DNA of 64,000 nucleotides, from positions 45,901-109,900 of the forward strand of contig CAYRFE010000007.1 of the NCBI GenBank assembly GCA_964423645.1, given 5' to 3'. Shown in pieces: positions 7,769-17,946 of this stretch. The stretch is from CAYRFE01 sp964423645 [NCBI: uncultured bacterium] (GTDB lineage Bacteria; Macinerneyibacteriota; Macinerneyibacteria; Macinerneyibacteriales). A model generated the notes under the pieces. It saw only the letters and a list, made by a program, of their open reading frames with translations. It did no database searches and was not told the origin of the DNA. Position numbers and translations under genes: made by a program. Position 1 is the first letter of the stretch; every line of letters starts with the position of its first letter.

Positions 7769-9550
7769 TCAGATTGCTTTCGTCTTCCCCTTCAACCACT
7801 CTTTTTCCGCATCATTCATATACGGCGATAGTTTTGCATACACTTCTGTATGATAGTCGTTGAGCCACGTGCGTTCAGCATCGGTAAGCATTTCCGCAAC
7901 TATTGCTGCAGTGTCGATATGGCAGAACGTGAGCGTCTCAAACCGCATGAATTGTCCGCCGTATTCAGTGAACTCGTCTTTTTGAACAAGTAATGAGTTT
8001 TCGGTGCGTATTCCGTGCTTTCCCGCTTTATACACTCCCGGTTCATTGGTAATGACCATTCCTTCTTCGAGTTTGAAGGTATTGACCCCGTTATTCACAA
8101 AACGCTGTGGTGCTTCATGCACATTTCCGAGCATTCCTACACCGTGTCCTGTGCCGCATTTATAGTCGATGCCGTGCTCCCACAACGGGCGACGTGCAAG
8201 TATGTCAAGATGCGTACCGGTCGAGCCGTATACAAATCGTGCAGTCGTCAGATTGATCACTGCTTTTACGACAAGCGTGAAATCTTTTTTCTCTTCGTCG
8301 GTGAGCGTACCGAGTGCTACCGTACGCGTGATATCGGTCGTGCCGTCGTGATATTGTCCGCCGGAGTCAAGAAGATAGAGATGCTCAGGTTTTAATACTG
8401 CATGATCGGATTCCGTTGCGCGATAGTGCATCATTGCCGCATTTGCGCGGTAGGCTGATATCGGATTAAAACTCGGTTCGATGAAGAGCGGTTGTTCTTT
8501 TCTGAATTCAAGCAGTTTTTTTTCAACTGAGACCTCAGACACCGTTTCGTTTTTTACGGCAGTTTCCAGCCAGAAGAAGAATTTTTCTAGAGCCACGCAA
8601 TCTTTTATATAACAGTTGCGAAGGCTGGCGATCTCAGCGTCATTTTTCGGTGATTTCATGAGTATTACCTGCGAATATTCTTCAAAACGTTCCGCGTTTG
8701 CAGGCAATGCCTGTTCCAGCAGATAATTGAGTTTGTCGGGATCGCAGCCGATACGTTCGTCGTCACCGATCGTGCGGAGTGTCGTGTCAATTTGTTCGTA
8801 TTCAAATAATGTTACACCGTCTTTTTGTATGCGAATACGAATGGCAGACGATAGCTTGCTCGTATCAGTGAACAACCATGCAGAGTCGAGTCCGATCACG
8901 GTATACGCATAAAACACCGGTGTGGAAGGGATATCACCCCCGCGGAGGTTATACAACCATGCGATGTCATCGAGCGTGGTGATGATATAACGTGTCATGC
9001 CCTTTTTTTGCATATAATCGCGCATACGTGTCAATTTTTGTACGGTCGTTTCACCTGCATACGTTACTTCGTGTTCATACAGAGCATCTTTAGGCAATGA
9101 CGGACGATCTGTCCAGATCATACCGATACAGTCGAGGTCGGCTTTCAGTGACGGTTTTTTTGCGCGTAATTGTTTGAGCAATGCGCGAACTTCGCTTACC
9201 GAGAAGGTGCGTCCGTCAAAACCGACAGTTGCGTTCGGCTGCAATGTATCAGCGAGCCACTCCTGATAGGTGGGGACACCGGGGGTGCCTGCTTTGAAAA
9301 ATATGTATTCCGTTCCTGCCAGTTGTTTTTCCGCCTGAATATAATAACGCCCGTCGGTCCACAGACAGGCTTTATCGGCGGTGACGACTGCGGTGCCTGC
9401 CGATCCCGTGAAACCGCTTATCCATTCGCGTGAGCGCCAGTACGCCGCGACATATTCGCTTTGATGTGCATCGGCACTGGGGATAATGTAGGCATCGATC
9501 GAATTTTCTTTCATGATTTTTCGTAATGCGGTCAATCGTGTGGTTATCAT
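7769..9550 (-). CDS. pepP: Xaa-Pro aminopeptidase (aminopeptidase P, M24B family, three-domain form)
   Basis: This enzyme removes N-terminal residues preceding proline, using two metal ions. The 593-residue length is that of the long form with two creatinase-type N-terminal domains and a C-terminal extension. All five metal ligands are visible: D395 (LLDSGG), D406 (GTTDITR), H469 (GTGHGVG), E503 (TNEPGVY) and E517 (RTENS). The ATG at 9550 is chosen because it gives MITTRLTALRKIM and is preceded by AGGAG. A longer in-frame start at 9694 would lie upstream of the promoter at 9600. Confidence 0.94.
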   Translation of the reverse strand: MITTRLTALRKIMKENSIDAYIIPSADAHQSEYVAAYWRSREWISGFTGSAGTAVVTADKACLWTDGRYYIQAEKQLAGTEYIFFKAGTPGVPTYQEWLADTLQPNATVGFDGRTFSVSEVRALLKQLRAKKPSLKADLDCIGMIWTDRPSLPKDALYEHEVTYAGETTVQKLTRMRDYMQKKGMTRYIITTLDDIAWLYNLRGGDIPSTPVFYAYTVIGLDSAWLFTDTSKLSSAIRIRIQKDGVTLFEYEQIDTTLRTIGDDERIGCDPDKLNYLLEQALPANAERFEEYSQVILMKSPKNDAEIASLRNCYIKDCVALEKFFFWLETAVKNETVSEVSVEKKLLEFRKEQPLFIEPSFNPISAYRANAAMMHYRATESDHAVLKPEHLYLLDSGGQYHDGTTDITRTVALGTLTDEEKKDFTLVVKAVINLTTARFVYGSTGTHLDILARRPLWEHGIDYKCGTGHGVGMLGNVHEAPQRFVNNGVNTFKLEEGMVITNEPGVYKAGKHGIRTENSLLVQKDEFTEYGGQFMRFETLTFCHIDTAAIVAEMLTDAERTWLNDYHTEVYAKLSPYMNDAEKEWLKGKTKAI

Positions 9551-9599
9551 AGATTCTCCTTTCGGCACTCGCTCGGCGAGTAGTGCGGTCAACGAAATA

Positions 9600-9627
9600 A
9601 TTATAGCAGGAGTATTTATTTTCGCAA
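9600..9627 (-). promoter_or_regulatory. Sigma70-type promoter for pepP
   Basis: Read on the reverse strand, TTGCGA (9627-9622) and TATAAT (9605-9600) are 16 bases apart. Transcription would start near 9593, giving a leader of about 43 bases before the pepP start at 9550. Confidence 0.6.
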
Positions 9628-10007
9628 TAAAATTGAACATATGCCGTGGTCGTAGACAACAGAAAGATCGGGCGGGATTTTTGCAAATGTGCAATGGTAT
9701 GAATCATATTCGCCGTGAGCTTCTTTCGCGTTGTTCCGCCTTGTGAGACGGCATGTGAATGGCGACATTTTCGGACAAGAAAAAAGCGATGTCTGGGTTT
9801 CATTACCGGGAGACGTTTCTTTTATTGAAAAAATTACGGTGAAATTTGAATTTCATTTGCTCACGAATACGCGGTTCGCTATGAAAACGCACGTATCGAG
9901 ACATGAAATTGTTCATCGATGCGGCATGATATGTTGACCGAGACGAATTATTTTATATATCTCCGTATAGAAGGTAATTTTTCGCTTTATTTAACAGAAA
10001 AAATGTA
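9628..10007. other. Divergent intergenic region without a gene
   Basis: Between the pepP promoter and the ppiD promoter region I see only short spurious open frames, without ribosome sites or recognisable protein similarity. There is no strong hairpin or RNA gene. Confidence 0.6.
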
Positions 10008-10013
10008 TATAAT
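10008..10013 (+). promoter_or_regulatory. -10 element upstream of the PpiD-like gene
   Basis: A perfect TATAAT lies 31 bases ahead of the start codon, but no good -35 hexamer is spaced correctly. The promoter is therefore plausible but incomplete by inspection. Confidence 0.4.
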
Positions 10014-10043
10014 CTTGGAAAACATTGAGGGGGTAGATACACC

Positions 10044-12821
10044 ATGATGAATATTCTGCGTTCGAAACAAAAGGCGATAATGTGGTTTTTAGTAATTGTT
10101 ATTACACCGGCATTTATTGTATGGGGTGTGGGCACGATGGGCAATTCTTCCGGTGGAGGAAACGTGGTCGCGTCCGTGAACGGAGATCCGATTCAATACC
10201 AGGAATTTTATGAACAATTCGGGCCTCGCTATGAACAGACTTTGAAAATGTATGAATCATATTTTGGCGTTCTTGACAAACGTCAGAAAGAAAGCATATA
10301 TAATTCTGTTGCTGCTGAAGCAGTTGAAACGGTTATTAACCAACGCGTTCTGAGTGATTATGCAAAAAGATCCGGTTTGGTTGTAACTGTCAATGAGATT
10401 CGCGCTGACCTTATCCGCCAATTATCAACCTACAATGAAATGATGACGGAAGGTGTTTTTGATGAAAAGAAATTCGATCAATGGATTGCCGATATGCCTG
10501 AAGAAAATTTAGCGCGTATTGAATTTGAAACACGTCAGCAGCTTTTGGTGCGTAAGGCGTACGATTCTATTGTAGGAAATGCAATGGTTACCCCTGATGA
10601 AGTAACCTCGTCATATCTTGAGAAGAACAGAACGGTTACTTTTGCGTATGCATCAGCTGTTGTTGCCGATTATTATGAAAAGGTTACCATTACCGATGAA
10701 GATATTTCAGCATATTATGCTGCCAATAAAGAGCTATATCGGTTACCTGCGAAAGTGACGATCGACTATGTGCCGGTTTCACCGCGGGAAAGTATGGCAA
10801 GCGTTGATGTGACCGATGAAGAAGCAGAAGCCTATTACGATAAGCATAAAGATGAATTCGTAAAAGATGAGGTCAATGTTGAGTATATTCGTTTTGCCAA
10901 TACGGAGTTTTTAAATAAAGCCGTTGTGACATCAGCTGAAGTCAACGAGTTTTATACCAAAAACAAAAATCAGTACAACAAAGGGCCTCGTGTATCTGTC
11001 GAAACCGCAGCATTGCGTATCAGTGATATTGCTCGCACATTGACGGTCACCGAAGAGGAAAAATTAAATTATTATACTACCAATAAAGAAACGTATAAAC
11101 GTCCTGAGACATTACGTGCACGTCATTTGCTTGTTCGTGTGTTACCGACCGATTCGTCAACAATAAAAAAAGAAAAAAAGATGAAAGCTGAAGAAGCATT
11201 GAAAGAGATCAAATCAGGAAAAGATTTTATTGAAGTCGTAAAGAAATATTCTGACGCGAATGTAGGGGATAACGGCGGTGATCTCGGATATTTCAAGCGC
11301 GAGGATATGGTTACTCCGTTCAGCGATGCGGCATTCAAGCTGAAGATCGGTGAGTTTAGTGATATCGTTGAAACACAATTCGGGTACCATATTATTAAAT
11401 GTGAGGACCGTAAAGCGGAACAATATGAAGCACTTTCCGAACCGGCTGTAGCAACAGCAGTTGAGACCAATGTGAAAATGGAAAAAGCACGTGTGATACT
11501 TGCAGAGAAAAAAGTCGAACTTCAAAAAGCAATGGTGAGTGAACGAGTAGTCTCGCGCCTTGCATCACAATTCGGTATGCAAGTACAACGCCTACCTCTT
11601 ATGTCTCGCGATGAGTTCATGTTGAAAGTTGTGCGTAACGATGCGCATGCAGATCTTGCGTATTCATCTTCTGTAGGCACCTTGTTGCCTATTTATTCGG
11701 ATACCGATTCACTGGTTCTTGTTACTATCACCGGGAACGAGAAAGAGTATTACACACCCGTTGAAGAAGTTCGTGCCACGATCACGGAAAAACTCAAAAA
11801 AGATAAAGCGACCGAAATGACCAAAAAATATGCGGAGGGTTTTTATACGCAGTTGAAATCGGTGAGTAATGATCAATTTACTGCAAAAGCACAGGAATTG
11901 AAATTACTTCCTCAACAAACCGGTTTTTTTGGGTCTGGCTATAATGATTTTATCCCCGGCATCGGTAATGATGCAATGTTCCGTCGGTATGCGTTCCAAC
12001 TCAACTGGGCAAGTATTCCTGAACCGGTCCAGATGCAGGACGGCTCGTTTGTTATCATGCGTCTCGTGGAACGTAAGGACAATAATGTTCCTGAGTTCAA
12101 AACTATTCAATCTGCTGTTCGTGAACGTGTACAAATGATCAAGGCAGTGAAAAAGACGGATTCGATCGCATCAAAAGTAAAACGTGCAGTTTCGTCAAAG
12201 GGTTTTGATGAAAAAGTGTTGACTACCTACGGTTTACGCGTGCAAAAGGATCAAACATTTGACGAAAAATCAATCCCTGAATTTCTTATGCAATTGGATA
12301 CGCCTGAAGCAAGCGAAAAAGTAAAAAAAGAATTGTTTAGTGCGAAGAAGAATACTGTGTTAAAACCGATCCACAGCGGGGATACCTATTATATCGTTCG
12401 CATTACCGATGCGATACCATCAGATATCCAAGCACTTGATCTGGTCCGTGATGATGTTGCACGGAAGTTGCGTCGTGAGCGTGCATTTGAGGCTGCAAAA
12501 AATGCGCTTGCTTCCGAAAAACATTTGACTGTTCCGGTTATGAAGGTAAGCGATGCACATCCTCTCTTTGCTCCGGAAGATATTACGTCGATAGTTGCTG
12601 CAAAAAATGAGACCATGCTTGATAAGGGCGCAGTGGTGTATCATGTAAATGCGATTGTAGTGAACAATGATGTGGTAAAAAACATGACCGACGTTGAAAA
12701 GAAAACTCTACATGATGAGATAATGGGCAAAAAGCAGGAATATGTTTTTACGAAGTGGCTTGAGAAGGCACGTAAAGACGCAAAGGTAAAAAACTATATT
12801 CAGAAATTCATGCATCGTTGA
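10044..12821 (+). CDS. PpiD/SurA-like periplasmic peptidyl-prolyl isomerase/chaperone
   Basis: The 925-residue protein has one N-terminal membrane anchor (about residues 11-32) and then a SurA_N-type chaperone region. A parvulin (PpiC) rotamase domain is near residues 352-455, with [22 protein letters not shown] and QFGYHIIKC. This is the PpiD architecture: an anchored periplasmic foldase for exported and outer-membrane proteins. It is much longer than the roughly 620-residue E. coli PpiD, with a long charged C-terminal half containing SurA-like segments. GAGGGGG precedes the ATG, and a terminator closes the gene. Confidence 0.85.
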   Translation: MMNILRSKQKAIMWFLVIVITPAFIVWGVGTMGNSSGGGNVVASVNGDPIQYQEFYEQFGPRYEQTLKMYESYFGVLDKRQKESIYNSVAAEAVETVINQRVLSDYAKRSGLVVTVNEIRADLIRQLSTYNEMMTEGVFDEKKFDQWIADMPEENLARIEFETRQQLLVRKAYDSIVGNAMVTPDEVTSSYLEKNRTVTFAYASAVVADYYEKVTITDEDISAYYAANKELYRLPAKVTIDYVPVSPRESMASVDVTDEEAEAYYDKHKDEFVKDEVNVEYIRFANTEFLNKAVVTSAEVNEFYTKNKNQYNKGPRVSVETAALRISDIARTLTVTEEEKLNYYTTNKETYKRPETLRARHLLVRVLPTDSSTIKKEKKMKAEEALKEIKSGKDFIEVVKKYSDANVGDNGGDLGYFKREDMVTPFSDAAFKLKIGEFSDIVETQFGYHIIKCEDRKAEQYEALSEPAVATAVETNVKMEKARVILAEKKVELQKAMVSERVVSRLASQFGMQVQRLPLMSRDEFMLKVVRNDAHADLAYSSSVGTLLPIYSDTDSLVLVTITGNEKEYYTPVEEVRATITEKLKKDKATEMTKKYAEGFYTQLKSVSNDQFTAKAQELKLLPQQTGFFGSGYNDFIPGIGNDAMFRRYAFQLNWASIPEPVQMQDGSFVIMRLVERKDNNVPEFKTIQSAVRERVQMIKAVKKTDSIASKVKRAVSSKGFDEKVLTTYGLRVQKDQTFDEKSIPEFLMQLDTPEASEKVKKELFSAKKNTVLKPIHSGDTYYIVRITDAIPSDIQALDLVRDDVARKLRRERAFEAAKNALASEKHLTVPVMKVSDAHPLFAPEDITSIVAAKNETMLDKGAVVYHVNAIVVNNDVVKNMTDVEKKTLHDEIMGKKQEYVFTKWLEKARKDAKVKNYIQKFMHR

Positions 12822-12843
12822 TACAATGAGTATGTGTCTTGTT

Positions 12844-12872
12844 CGGAGCGGCTTCAGCCGCTCCGATTTTTT
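12844..12872 (+). terminator. Intrinsic terminator after the PpiD-like gene
   Basis: CGGAGCGGC and GCCGCTCCG form a perfect nine-base-pair stem with a TTCA loop, followed by ATTTTTT. It lies about 20 bases after the stop codon and separates the housekeeping region from the polysaccharide locus. Confidence 0.9.
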
Positions 12873-12925
12873 CGATCGTCATTATTTTTGGCGTTTTATA
12901 AGAGTATATTTTTTAAAGGCACTGC

Positions 12926-13717
12926 ATGAATAAGAATAGTATTATTCAAAATTTCAACATCGGTATCAAATTATGGAGCACTAACACTGATCAGATCAAC
13001 AATATTCGTACACTTTATTCAGAAGGTTATTGTGCGTATATAGAATTATTTGCAGTTCCCGGCACATTTATCACGCATGCACACGCATGGCAAACTCTTG
13101 ATATTCCGTTTATTATTCATGCTCCCCATTCGCAACAAGGAATGAATCCTGCACTACACGATCGTGCATTGAGCAATTCACGGTTGATCCATGAGACTTG
13201 TTTGTTCGCGGATCTTCTTTCAGCACCTGTAATTGTTATGCATCCGGGTATTGGCGGGGATCTGAACGAAACCGTGCGGCAAATGCGATCGTTTAACGAT
13301 ACTCGTTTTGCGATTGAGAATAAACCCTATTGGTCGCTTGACGGGAGATCTGTATGTAACGGCTATTCAGTTGGCGATATTTCACTGATTATGAAAGAAA
13401 CGGGTGTACGATTCTGCTTGGATTTCGGACATGCGATCTCTGCGGCGAATGCACAAAAGATCGATTACCGAGAAGTCTTACAACAATTCATCGCATTACA
13501 ACCGGTCATCTATCATATAACCGACGGAGATATTGACGGTGTCATCGACAATCATCTCAACTTCGGAAAAGGTACATACCCGCTGAAAGAATTATTTGCA
13601 TTATTGCCTGAAAGTGCAATGGTTACGAATGAAGCGAATAAGGATTTTAGTAGAGGGTTGGAGGATTATCGGAGTGATCTTGTGCAATTACGTAGCATGC
13701 TTACCGGTGAACTATGA
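12926..13717 (+). CDS. Sugar phosphate isomerase/epimerase-like TIM-barrel protein
   Basis: The 263-residue protein has the pattern of the xylose-isomerase-like TIM barrel (AP endonuclease 2 superfamily). Candidate metal-binding segments appear in order: HAPHS, MHPGI, IENKP, DFGHA and HITDGD. The substrate is unknown; in this location a sugar is likely. The ATG at 12926 follows AAAGG by six bases. It is the first gene of the long forward polysaccharide locus, and its stop overlaps the next start as ATGA. Confidence 0.7.
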   Translation: MNKNSIIQNFNIGIKLWSTNTDQINNIRTLYSEGYCAYIELFAVPGTFITHAHAWQTLDIPFIIHAPHSQQGMNPALHDRALSNSRLIHETCLFADLLSAPVIVMHPGIGGDLNETVRQMRSFNDTRFAIENKPYWSLDGRSVCNGYSVGDISLIMKETGVRFCLDFGHAISAANAQKIDYREVLQQFIALQPVIYHITDGDIDGVIDNHLNFGKGTYPLKELFALLPESAMVTNEANKDFSRGLEDYRSDLVQLRSMLTGEL

Positions 13718-14580
13718 AGATTCTTGTTGTGGGAAAAAATAGTTATATCGGAACCTCTTTTATGAATTGGATCAAAAAGAACGGCCGCGCAGAGATTGAT
13801 GTTGTTGAATCTGAAAATGATGTGTGGCGAGATATTTCTTTTGACGGTTATGATACTGTAGTGCATGTTGCAGGGATAGCACATGTATCCCGAAACCCCA
13901 AATATGAGGGGTTATACTACAAGGTAAATCGAGATTTATCAATTGCGGTAGCGCAAAAAGCAAAAGATGAAAATGTAAAACAATTTATTTTTATGAGTAG
14001 CATTATCGTATATGGTGATGATACCGACATAACAAATGAAATACCTATCGATCGTGCTACAAAACCTGTACCGGCAAATTTTTATGGAAAAAGTAAACTG
14101 GAGGCAGAATATCAAATATATTTGATGCAGAGTTCAGATTTCCATGTTGCTATTGTCAGGTGTCCTGTTGTATACGGACCAAATTGTAAAGGGAATTTCG
14201 TAAAATTGATAAAGATGGCTAAATTATTGTTTCTTATCCCGGACATTAACAACACGAGAAGTATGATATTTATTGATAACCTGTGTGCATTCCTTTCGTT
14301 GATCATCGAAAAAAAAGCATTCGGTGTTTTTTTCCCTCAAAACAACCAATATGTTTCTATGAAAAGTATTATCACGAGTATTAGATCTGTTTTCGGCAAA
14401 AAAACGTATACGACGACAATTTTCAATTCTTTTATTCTGGTTCTTTCCAAGAGAGTGCGTTTATTTCGTAAGATTTTTGGAAACAAATTTTACGCTCAGG
14501 ATATTTCATTTGATTCTGAAATTGGTGATTATACTATCGTTTCGTTTGAAGAATCAATTAGATTGTGTGTAAAAGAATGA
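13714..14580 (+). CDS. NAD-dependent epimerase/dehydratase (extended SDR)
   Basis: The 288-residue protein starts with a Rossmann motif (VGKNSYIGTSF, a variant of GxxGxxG). It carries the catalytic YGKSK segment (YxxxK) and a serine patch (MSSIIVYGDD). These are features of the nucleotide-sugar epimerase/reductase family. The gene overlaps both neighbours. Together with the FucNAc-transferase-like gene and fnlABC downstream, it may act on the same type of UDP-sugar, but the exact reaction cannot be read from the sequence. Confidence 0.75.
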   Translation: MKILVVGKNSYIGTSFMNWIKKNGRAEIDVVESENDVWRDISFDGYDTVVHVAGIAHVSRNPKYEGLYYKVNRDLSIAVAQKAKDENVKQFIFMSSIIVYGDDTDITNEIPIDRATKPVPANFYGKSKLEAEYQIYLMQSSDFHVAIVRCPVVYGPNCKGNFVKLIKMAKLLFLIPDINNTRSMIFIDNLCAFLSLIIEKKAFGVFFPQNNQYVSMKSIITSIRSVFGKKTYTTTIFNSFILVLSKRVRLFRKIFGNKFYAQDISFDSEIGDYTIVSFEESIRLCVKE

Positions 14581-15809
14581 AAAAACGATTATTAGTGGTA
14601 ACTCAATATTTTTACCCGGAACAATTTCGCATAAATGACATTTGCTGTGAATGGATCAAACGCGGGTATGAAGTAAGTGTTTTAACCGGTATTCCTAACT
14701 ATCCACAAGGTACCTATTTTAAGGGATACGGAATTTTTAAAAGAAGAAGAGAAAATTACAACGGAGTACAAATTTTTCGGGTACCAATTTTCCCCCGAGG
14801 AAATAACGGCATTACGTTATTTCTTAACTATTCTTCATTTGTAATAAGCGGTTGGTTTTTTTCAGTATTTCTTCGAACGAAATTCGATCTTGTTTTTACT
14901 TATGAAGTTTCACCAATGACGCAAGCATTACCCGCAATTGCAATCGCAAAAAAACAAAAAATTCCCAATGTTTTGTTTATCGGCGATTTATGGCCTGAGA
15001 ACATTGAATATGTAGCAGGAATTAAGAGTGCTTTCATTCTTAATGGTATAGGTAAAATAGTCGATTACATTTATTCAAAAAGTGATGTAGTGCTTACCTC
15101 ATCACAAAGTTTTATTCCGAGAATAGTTGCCAGAGGTGTACCATGTGATAAAATTGAGCATTGGCCACAATATGCGGAAGATTTTTATAAACCATGCGAC
15201 GCACACTATTTGCGTGAAAAACATGGGATCAGTCATAATGCATTTGTGATAATGTTTACAGGTAATATCGGTTATGCACAAGGTTTGGACATATTACCTT
15301 CCGTGGCTCAATACTTAAAAAACAAATCGGTAGCGGTGTTGTTTTTTTTAGTAGGTGATGGAAGGGCAAAAAAAGAACTGCAAAATTCAATTGCTGCTTT
15401 GAATGTACATGAATACTTTTATTTTTCTGAGCGCAGACCTGCTCCTGAAATTCCTATGTATCTCGCCATCGCTGATGTCGCATTCGTATGTTTTTCAAAA
15501 GGTTTGATCTCTGAAATTACAATTCCCGCCAAGCTTCAGTCGTATATGGCCTGCGCGAAACCTTTGCTGGTGTCGGGTGATGGCGAAGTTTGCAGAATCA
15601 TTCAAGATTCTCAGGCAGGCTTATCTAGTCCCTCCGGAGACGTGCAAATGTTGTCTGAACGGATAATAGATTTTACATTGCTAAACAAAAGTGAACGTGA
15701 TAAAATGAGTCGCAACGCATTGGTTTATTACAAAAACAACTATGATAAGGAAAAACTACTCAACAGGGCAGATGAGATTTTTATGAGTATTTTTGAAAGG
15801 CGTGATTGA
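14577..15809 (+). CDS. GT4 glycosyltransferase, WbuB-like (putative L-FucNAc transferase)
   Basis: The 410-residue GT-B protein belongs to family GT4. It has the N-terminal QYFYPEQFRINDI and GIPNYPQG signatures and a C-terminal EITIPAKLQSYMACAKPLL donor-site segment, typical of WbuB-type enzymes that transfer FucNAc. This fits the UDP-L-FucNAc genes that follow. The start at 14577 overlaps the upstream stop (ATGA). An in-frame ATG four codons earlier is less likely. Confidence 0.8.
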   Translation: MKKRLLVVTQYFYPEQFRINDICCEWIKRGYEVSVLTGIPNYPQGTYFKGYGIFKRRRENYNGVQIFRVPIFPRGNNGITLFLNYSSFVISGWFFSVFLRTKFDLVFTYEVSPMTQALPAIAIAKKQKIPNVLFIGDLWPENIEYVAGIKSAFILNGIGKIVDYIYSKSDVVLTSSQSFIPRIVARGVPCDKIEHWPQYAEDFYKPCDAHYLREKHGISHNAFVIMFTGNIGYAQGLDILPSVAQYLKNKSVAVLFFLVGDGRAKKELQNSIAALNVHEYFYFSERRPAPEIPMYLAIADVAFVCFSKGLISEITIPAKLQSYMACAKPLLVSGDGEVCRIIQDSQAGLSSPSGDVQMLSERIIDFTLLNKSERDKMSRNALVYYKNNYDKEKLLNRADEIFMSIFERRD

Positions 15810-15811
15810 AT

Positions 15812-16846
15812 ATGTTTCATAATAAAACACTCTTGATAACAGGCGGCACAGGTTCATTCGGTAACGCGGTATTAGATAGATTTTTGAAGACCGATGTAGC
15901 GGAAATTCGCATTTTTTCACGCGATGAGAAAAAACAGGACGATATGCGCAGTGTGTATAACAACAGCAAGTTGAAATTTTTTATCGGCGACGTGCGTGAT
16001 CACAACAGTTTACGTAATGCGATGTACGGTGTTGATTATGTGTTCCACGCTGCGGCATTAAAACAAGTTCCGTCATGTGAGTTTTTTCCGATGGAAGCAG
16101 TAAAAACCAATGTGATCGGTACGGAAAATGTGCTGAACAGTGCAATTGAATCCGGTGTGAAAAAAATAATATGTCTTTCAACCGATAAAGCGTGTTATCC
16201 CGTGAATGCAATGGGAACATCGAAGGCGATGATGGAAAAGGTCTTTATTGCAAAATCGCGAACAGTAGCACCGTCAAAAACATTGATCTGCGGCACACGA
16301 TACGGGAATGTGATGTGTTCGCGCGGTAGCGTTATTCCGCTGTTTGTCGAACAAATAAAAGCGGGAAAGCCTCTCACGATCACTGAGCCGTCAATGACCC
16401 GCTATATCATGAGTCTTGAAGAAGCGGTTGAGTTAGTGCTGTTTGCGTTTGATAATGCAAAAACCGGAGATATCATGGTACAAAAAGCGCCTGCGTGTAC
16501 AATTCATAATTTGGCAAAAGCACTTCTTGAGATTTTCGAGGGTACCAATGAAATAAAAGTAATAGGTACTCGACATGGTGAAAAAATGTATGAAACCTTG
16601 TTGACAAAGGAAGAATATGTACATGCAGTTGATATGGGAGGATTTTATCGTATTCCTTCAGACTCGCGTGATTTAAATTATGACAAGTACTTTAACGACG
16701 GGGATAAAAAAATTGCAGGTTCAGATGAGTATAATTCAAATAACACGCAACAGTTAACGATTGAGGAAGTAAAAGAAAAACTCATGCAGTTATCGTATAT
16801 CCAAGAAGAACTTGCAGTATGGAAGACTGTAAAGGGAAAACAATGA
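15812..16846 (+). CDS. fnlA: UDP-GlcNAc 4,6-dehydratase/5-epimerase (FnlA/CapE/WbjB type)
   Basis: This enzyme would catalyse the first step from UDP-GlcNAc to UDP-L-FucNAc. The protein has the NAD motif TGGTGSFG, then AALKQVPSCE, STDKACYPVNAMGTSK and RYGNVMCSRGSV. The MxxxK form of the SDR active site is normal for this dehydratase family (PF02719). ATG 15812 gives the usual MFHNKTLLITGG start; a TTG at 15806 is the alternative. CapF- and CapG-type genes follow, completing the three-enzyme pathway. Confidence 0.9.
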   Translation: MFHNKTLLITGGTGSFGNAVLDRFLKTDVAEIRIFSRDEKKQDDMRSVYNNSKLKFFIGDVRDHNSLRNAMYGVDYVFHAAALKQVPSCEFFPMEAVKTNVIGTENVLNSAIESGVKKIICLSTDKACYPVNAMGTSKAMMEKVFIAKSRTVAPSKTLICGTRYGNVMCSRGSVIPLFVEQIKAGKPLTITEPSMTRYIMSLEEAVELVLFAFDNAKTGDIMVQKAPACTIHNLAKALLEIFEGTNEIKVIGTRHGEKMYETLLTKEEYVHAVDMGGFYRIPSDSRDLNYDKYFNDGDKKIAGSDEYNSNNTQQLTIEEVKEKLMQLSYIQEELAVWKTVKGKQ

Positions 16847-17946
16847 AGATATTAGTCACGGGAGCCAATGGCTTTATCGGGAAAAATCTTTGCGCTGTAT
16901 TACGCGAAAAAGGGCATGATATTTTTTCCTACGACATTGATTCCGATTGCACGCTGCTCGATCGATACACCAATGAATGTGAATTCGTGTTTCATCTTGC
17001 CGGAGTAAATCGTCCGAAGGATCCACGAGAATTTATGATCGGGAATCATGACTTTACTGAAGAATTATTGCGCAGATTACAAACAGCGTCTAATCACTCA
17101 CCGATAGTCATGTCATCGTCCACGCATGCAATGCTTGATAATCCTTACGGGAAAAGCAAGAAAGCTGCTGAAGACGTTGTTACGAAGTATGCAAAAGTTA
17201 CAGGAGTGCCTGTTTTTGTGTATAGATTGACGAATGTGTTCGGGAAGTGGTGTCGCCCCAATTACAACAGTGTGATCGCAACATTTTGTCACAATATTTC
17301 CCGTGGTTTGGATATTACTATCAATGATCCCGCGGCGGAGCTGAAGCTGGTGTATATTGATGATGTGACAGATGCATTGGTTTCGTGCATGGCGAAAAAA
17401 ACTTTTACCGGTGAATATTTTTCTGTAGAGCCGTGTTATACTGTTACGTTGGGAAAAATTGCAGATACTTTGTATGACTTCAAAGAAAGTCGGAATTCGC
17501 GTCGAGTGCCTGATTTTTCAGATTCATTCATTAAAAAGTTATATAGTACCTATCTGAGTTATTTGCCTGAAAACGAGTTCTCGTATCCGTTGAAAATGAA
17601 TTGCGATGCTCGCGGTTCTTTCACCGAATTTCTTAAAACTCCTGATCGCGGGCAAGTGTCGATAAATATTTCAAAGCCGGGGATCACTAAAGGAAATCAC
17701 TGGCATCATACCAAAGTGGAAAAGTTCCTTGTCGTAAGCGGACTAGGTGTGATACGGTTTCGTAAAATTGACAGTGATGCGATAATAGAGTATCATGTGA
17801 GCGGGGAGAAACTCGAAGTCGTTGATATCCCTCCGGGATATACGCACAATATTGAAAATCTCGGGACTATTGATATGGTGACGGTAATGTGGGCAAATGA
17901 GGTCTTTACTGCAGAAATACCTGATACATACGGTGAGGGGGTATAA
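16843..17946 (+). CDS. fnlB: Bifunctional reductase/cupin epimerase for UDP-L-FucNAc (FnlB/CapF/WbjC type)
   Basis: The 367-residue protein has an N-terminal SDR domain (TGANGFIGKNL, YGKSKKAAED) and a C-terminal cupin domain (GNHWHHTKVEKFLVVSG, HNIENLG). That combination is characteristic of CapF, which epimerises and reduces the dehydratase product to UDP-6-deoxy-L-talNAc. The ATG at 16843 overlaps the fnlA stop by four bases. An earlier in-frame start inside fnlA is not supported. Confidence 0.92.
   Translation: MKILVTGANGFIGKNLCAVLREKGHDIFSYDIDSDCTLLDRYTNECEFVFHLAGVNRPKDPREFMIGNHDFTEELLRRLQTASNHSPIVMSSSTHAMLDNPYGKSKKAAEDVVTKYAKVTGVPVFVYRLTNVFGKWCRPNYNSVIATFCHNISRGLDITINDPAAELKLVYIDDVTDALVSCMAKKTFTGEYFSVEPCYTVTLGKIADTLYDFKESRNSRRVPDFSDSFIKKLYSTYLSYLPENEFSYPLKMNCDARGSFTEFLKTPDRGQVSINISKPGITKGNHWHHTKVEKFLVVSGLGVIRFRKIDSDAIIEYHVSGEKLEVVDIPPGYTHNIENLGTIDMVTVMWANEVFTAEIPDTYGEGV

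Noticed and set aside
7481-7831. Short ORFs on both strands around MITE-like copy 1
   Set aside because: They follow the repeat sequence, lack ribosome sites and overlap the end of pepP.
9551-9694. Longer pepP start at 9694
   Set aside because: It would lie upstream of the predicted promoter and lacks family similarity. ATG 9550 has AGGAG upstream.
9372-9937. Short ORFs in the pepP-ppiD gap, including a 143-codon reverse frame
   Set aside because: They overlap the pepP N-terminus or promoter in another frame and show no recognisable protein features.
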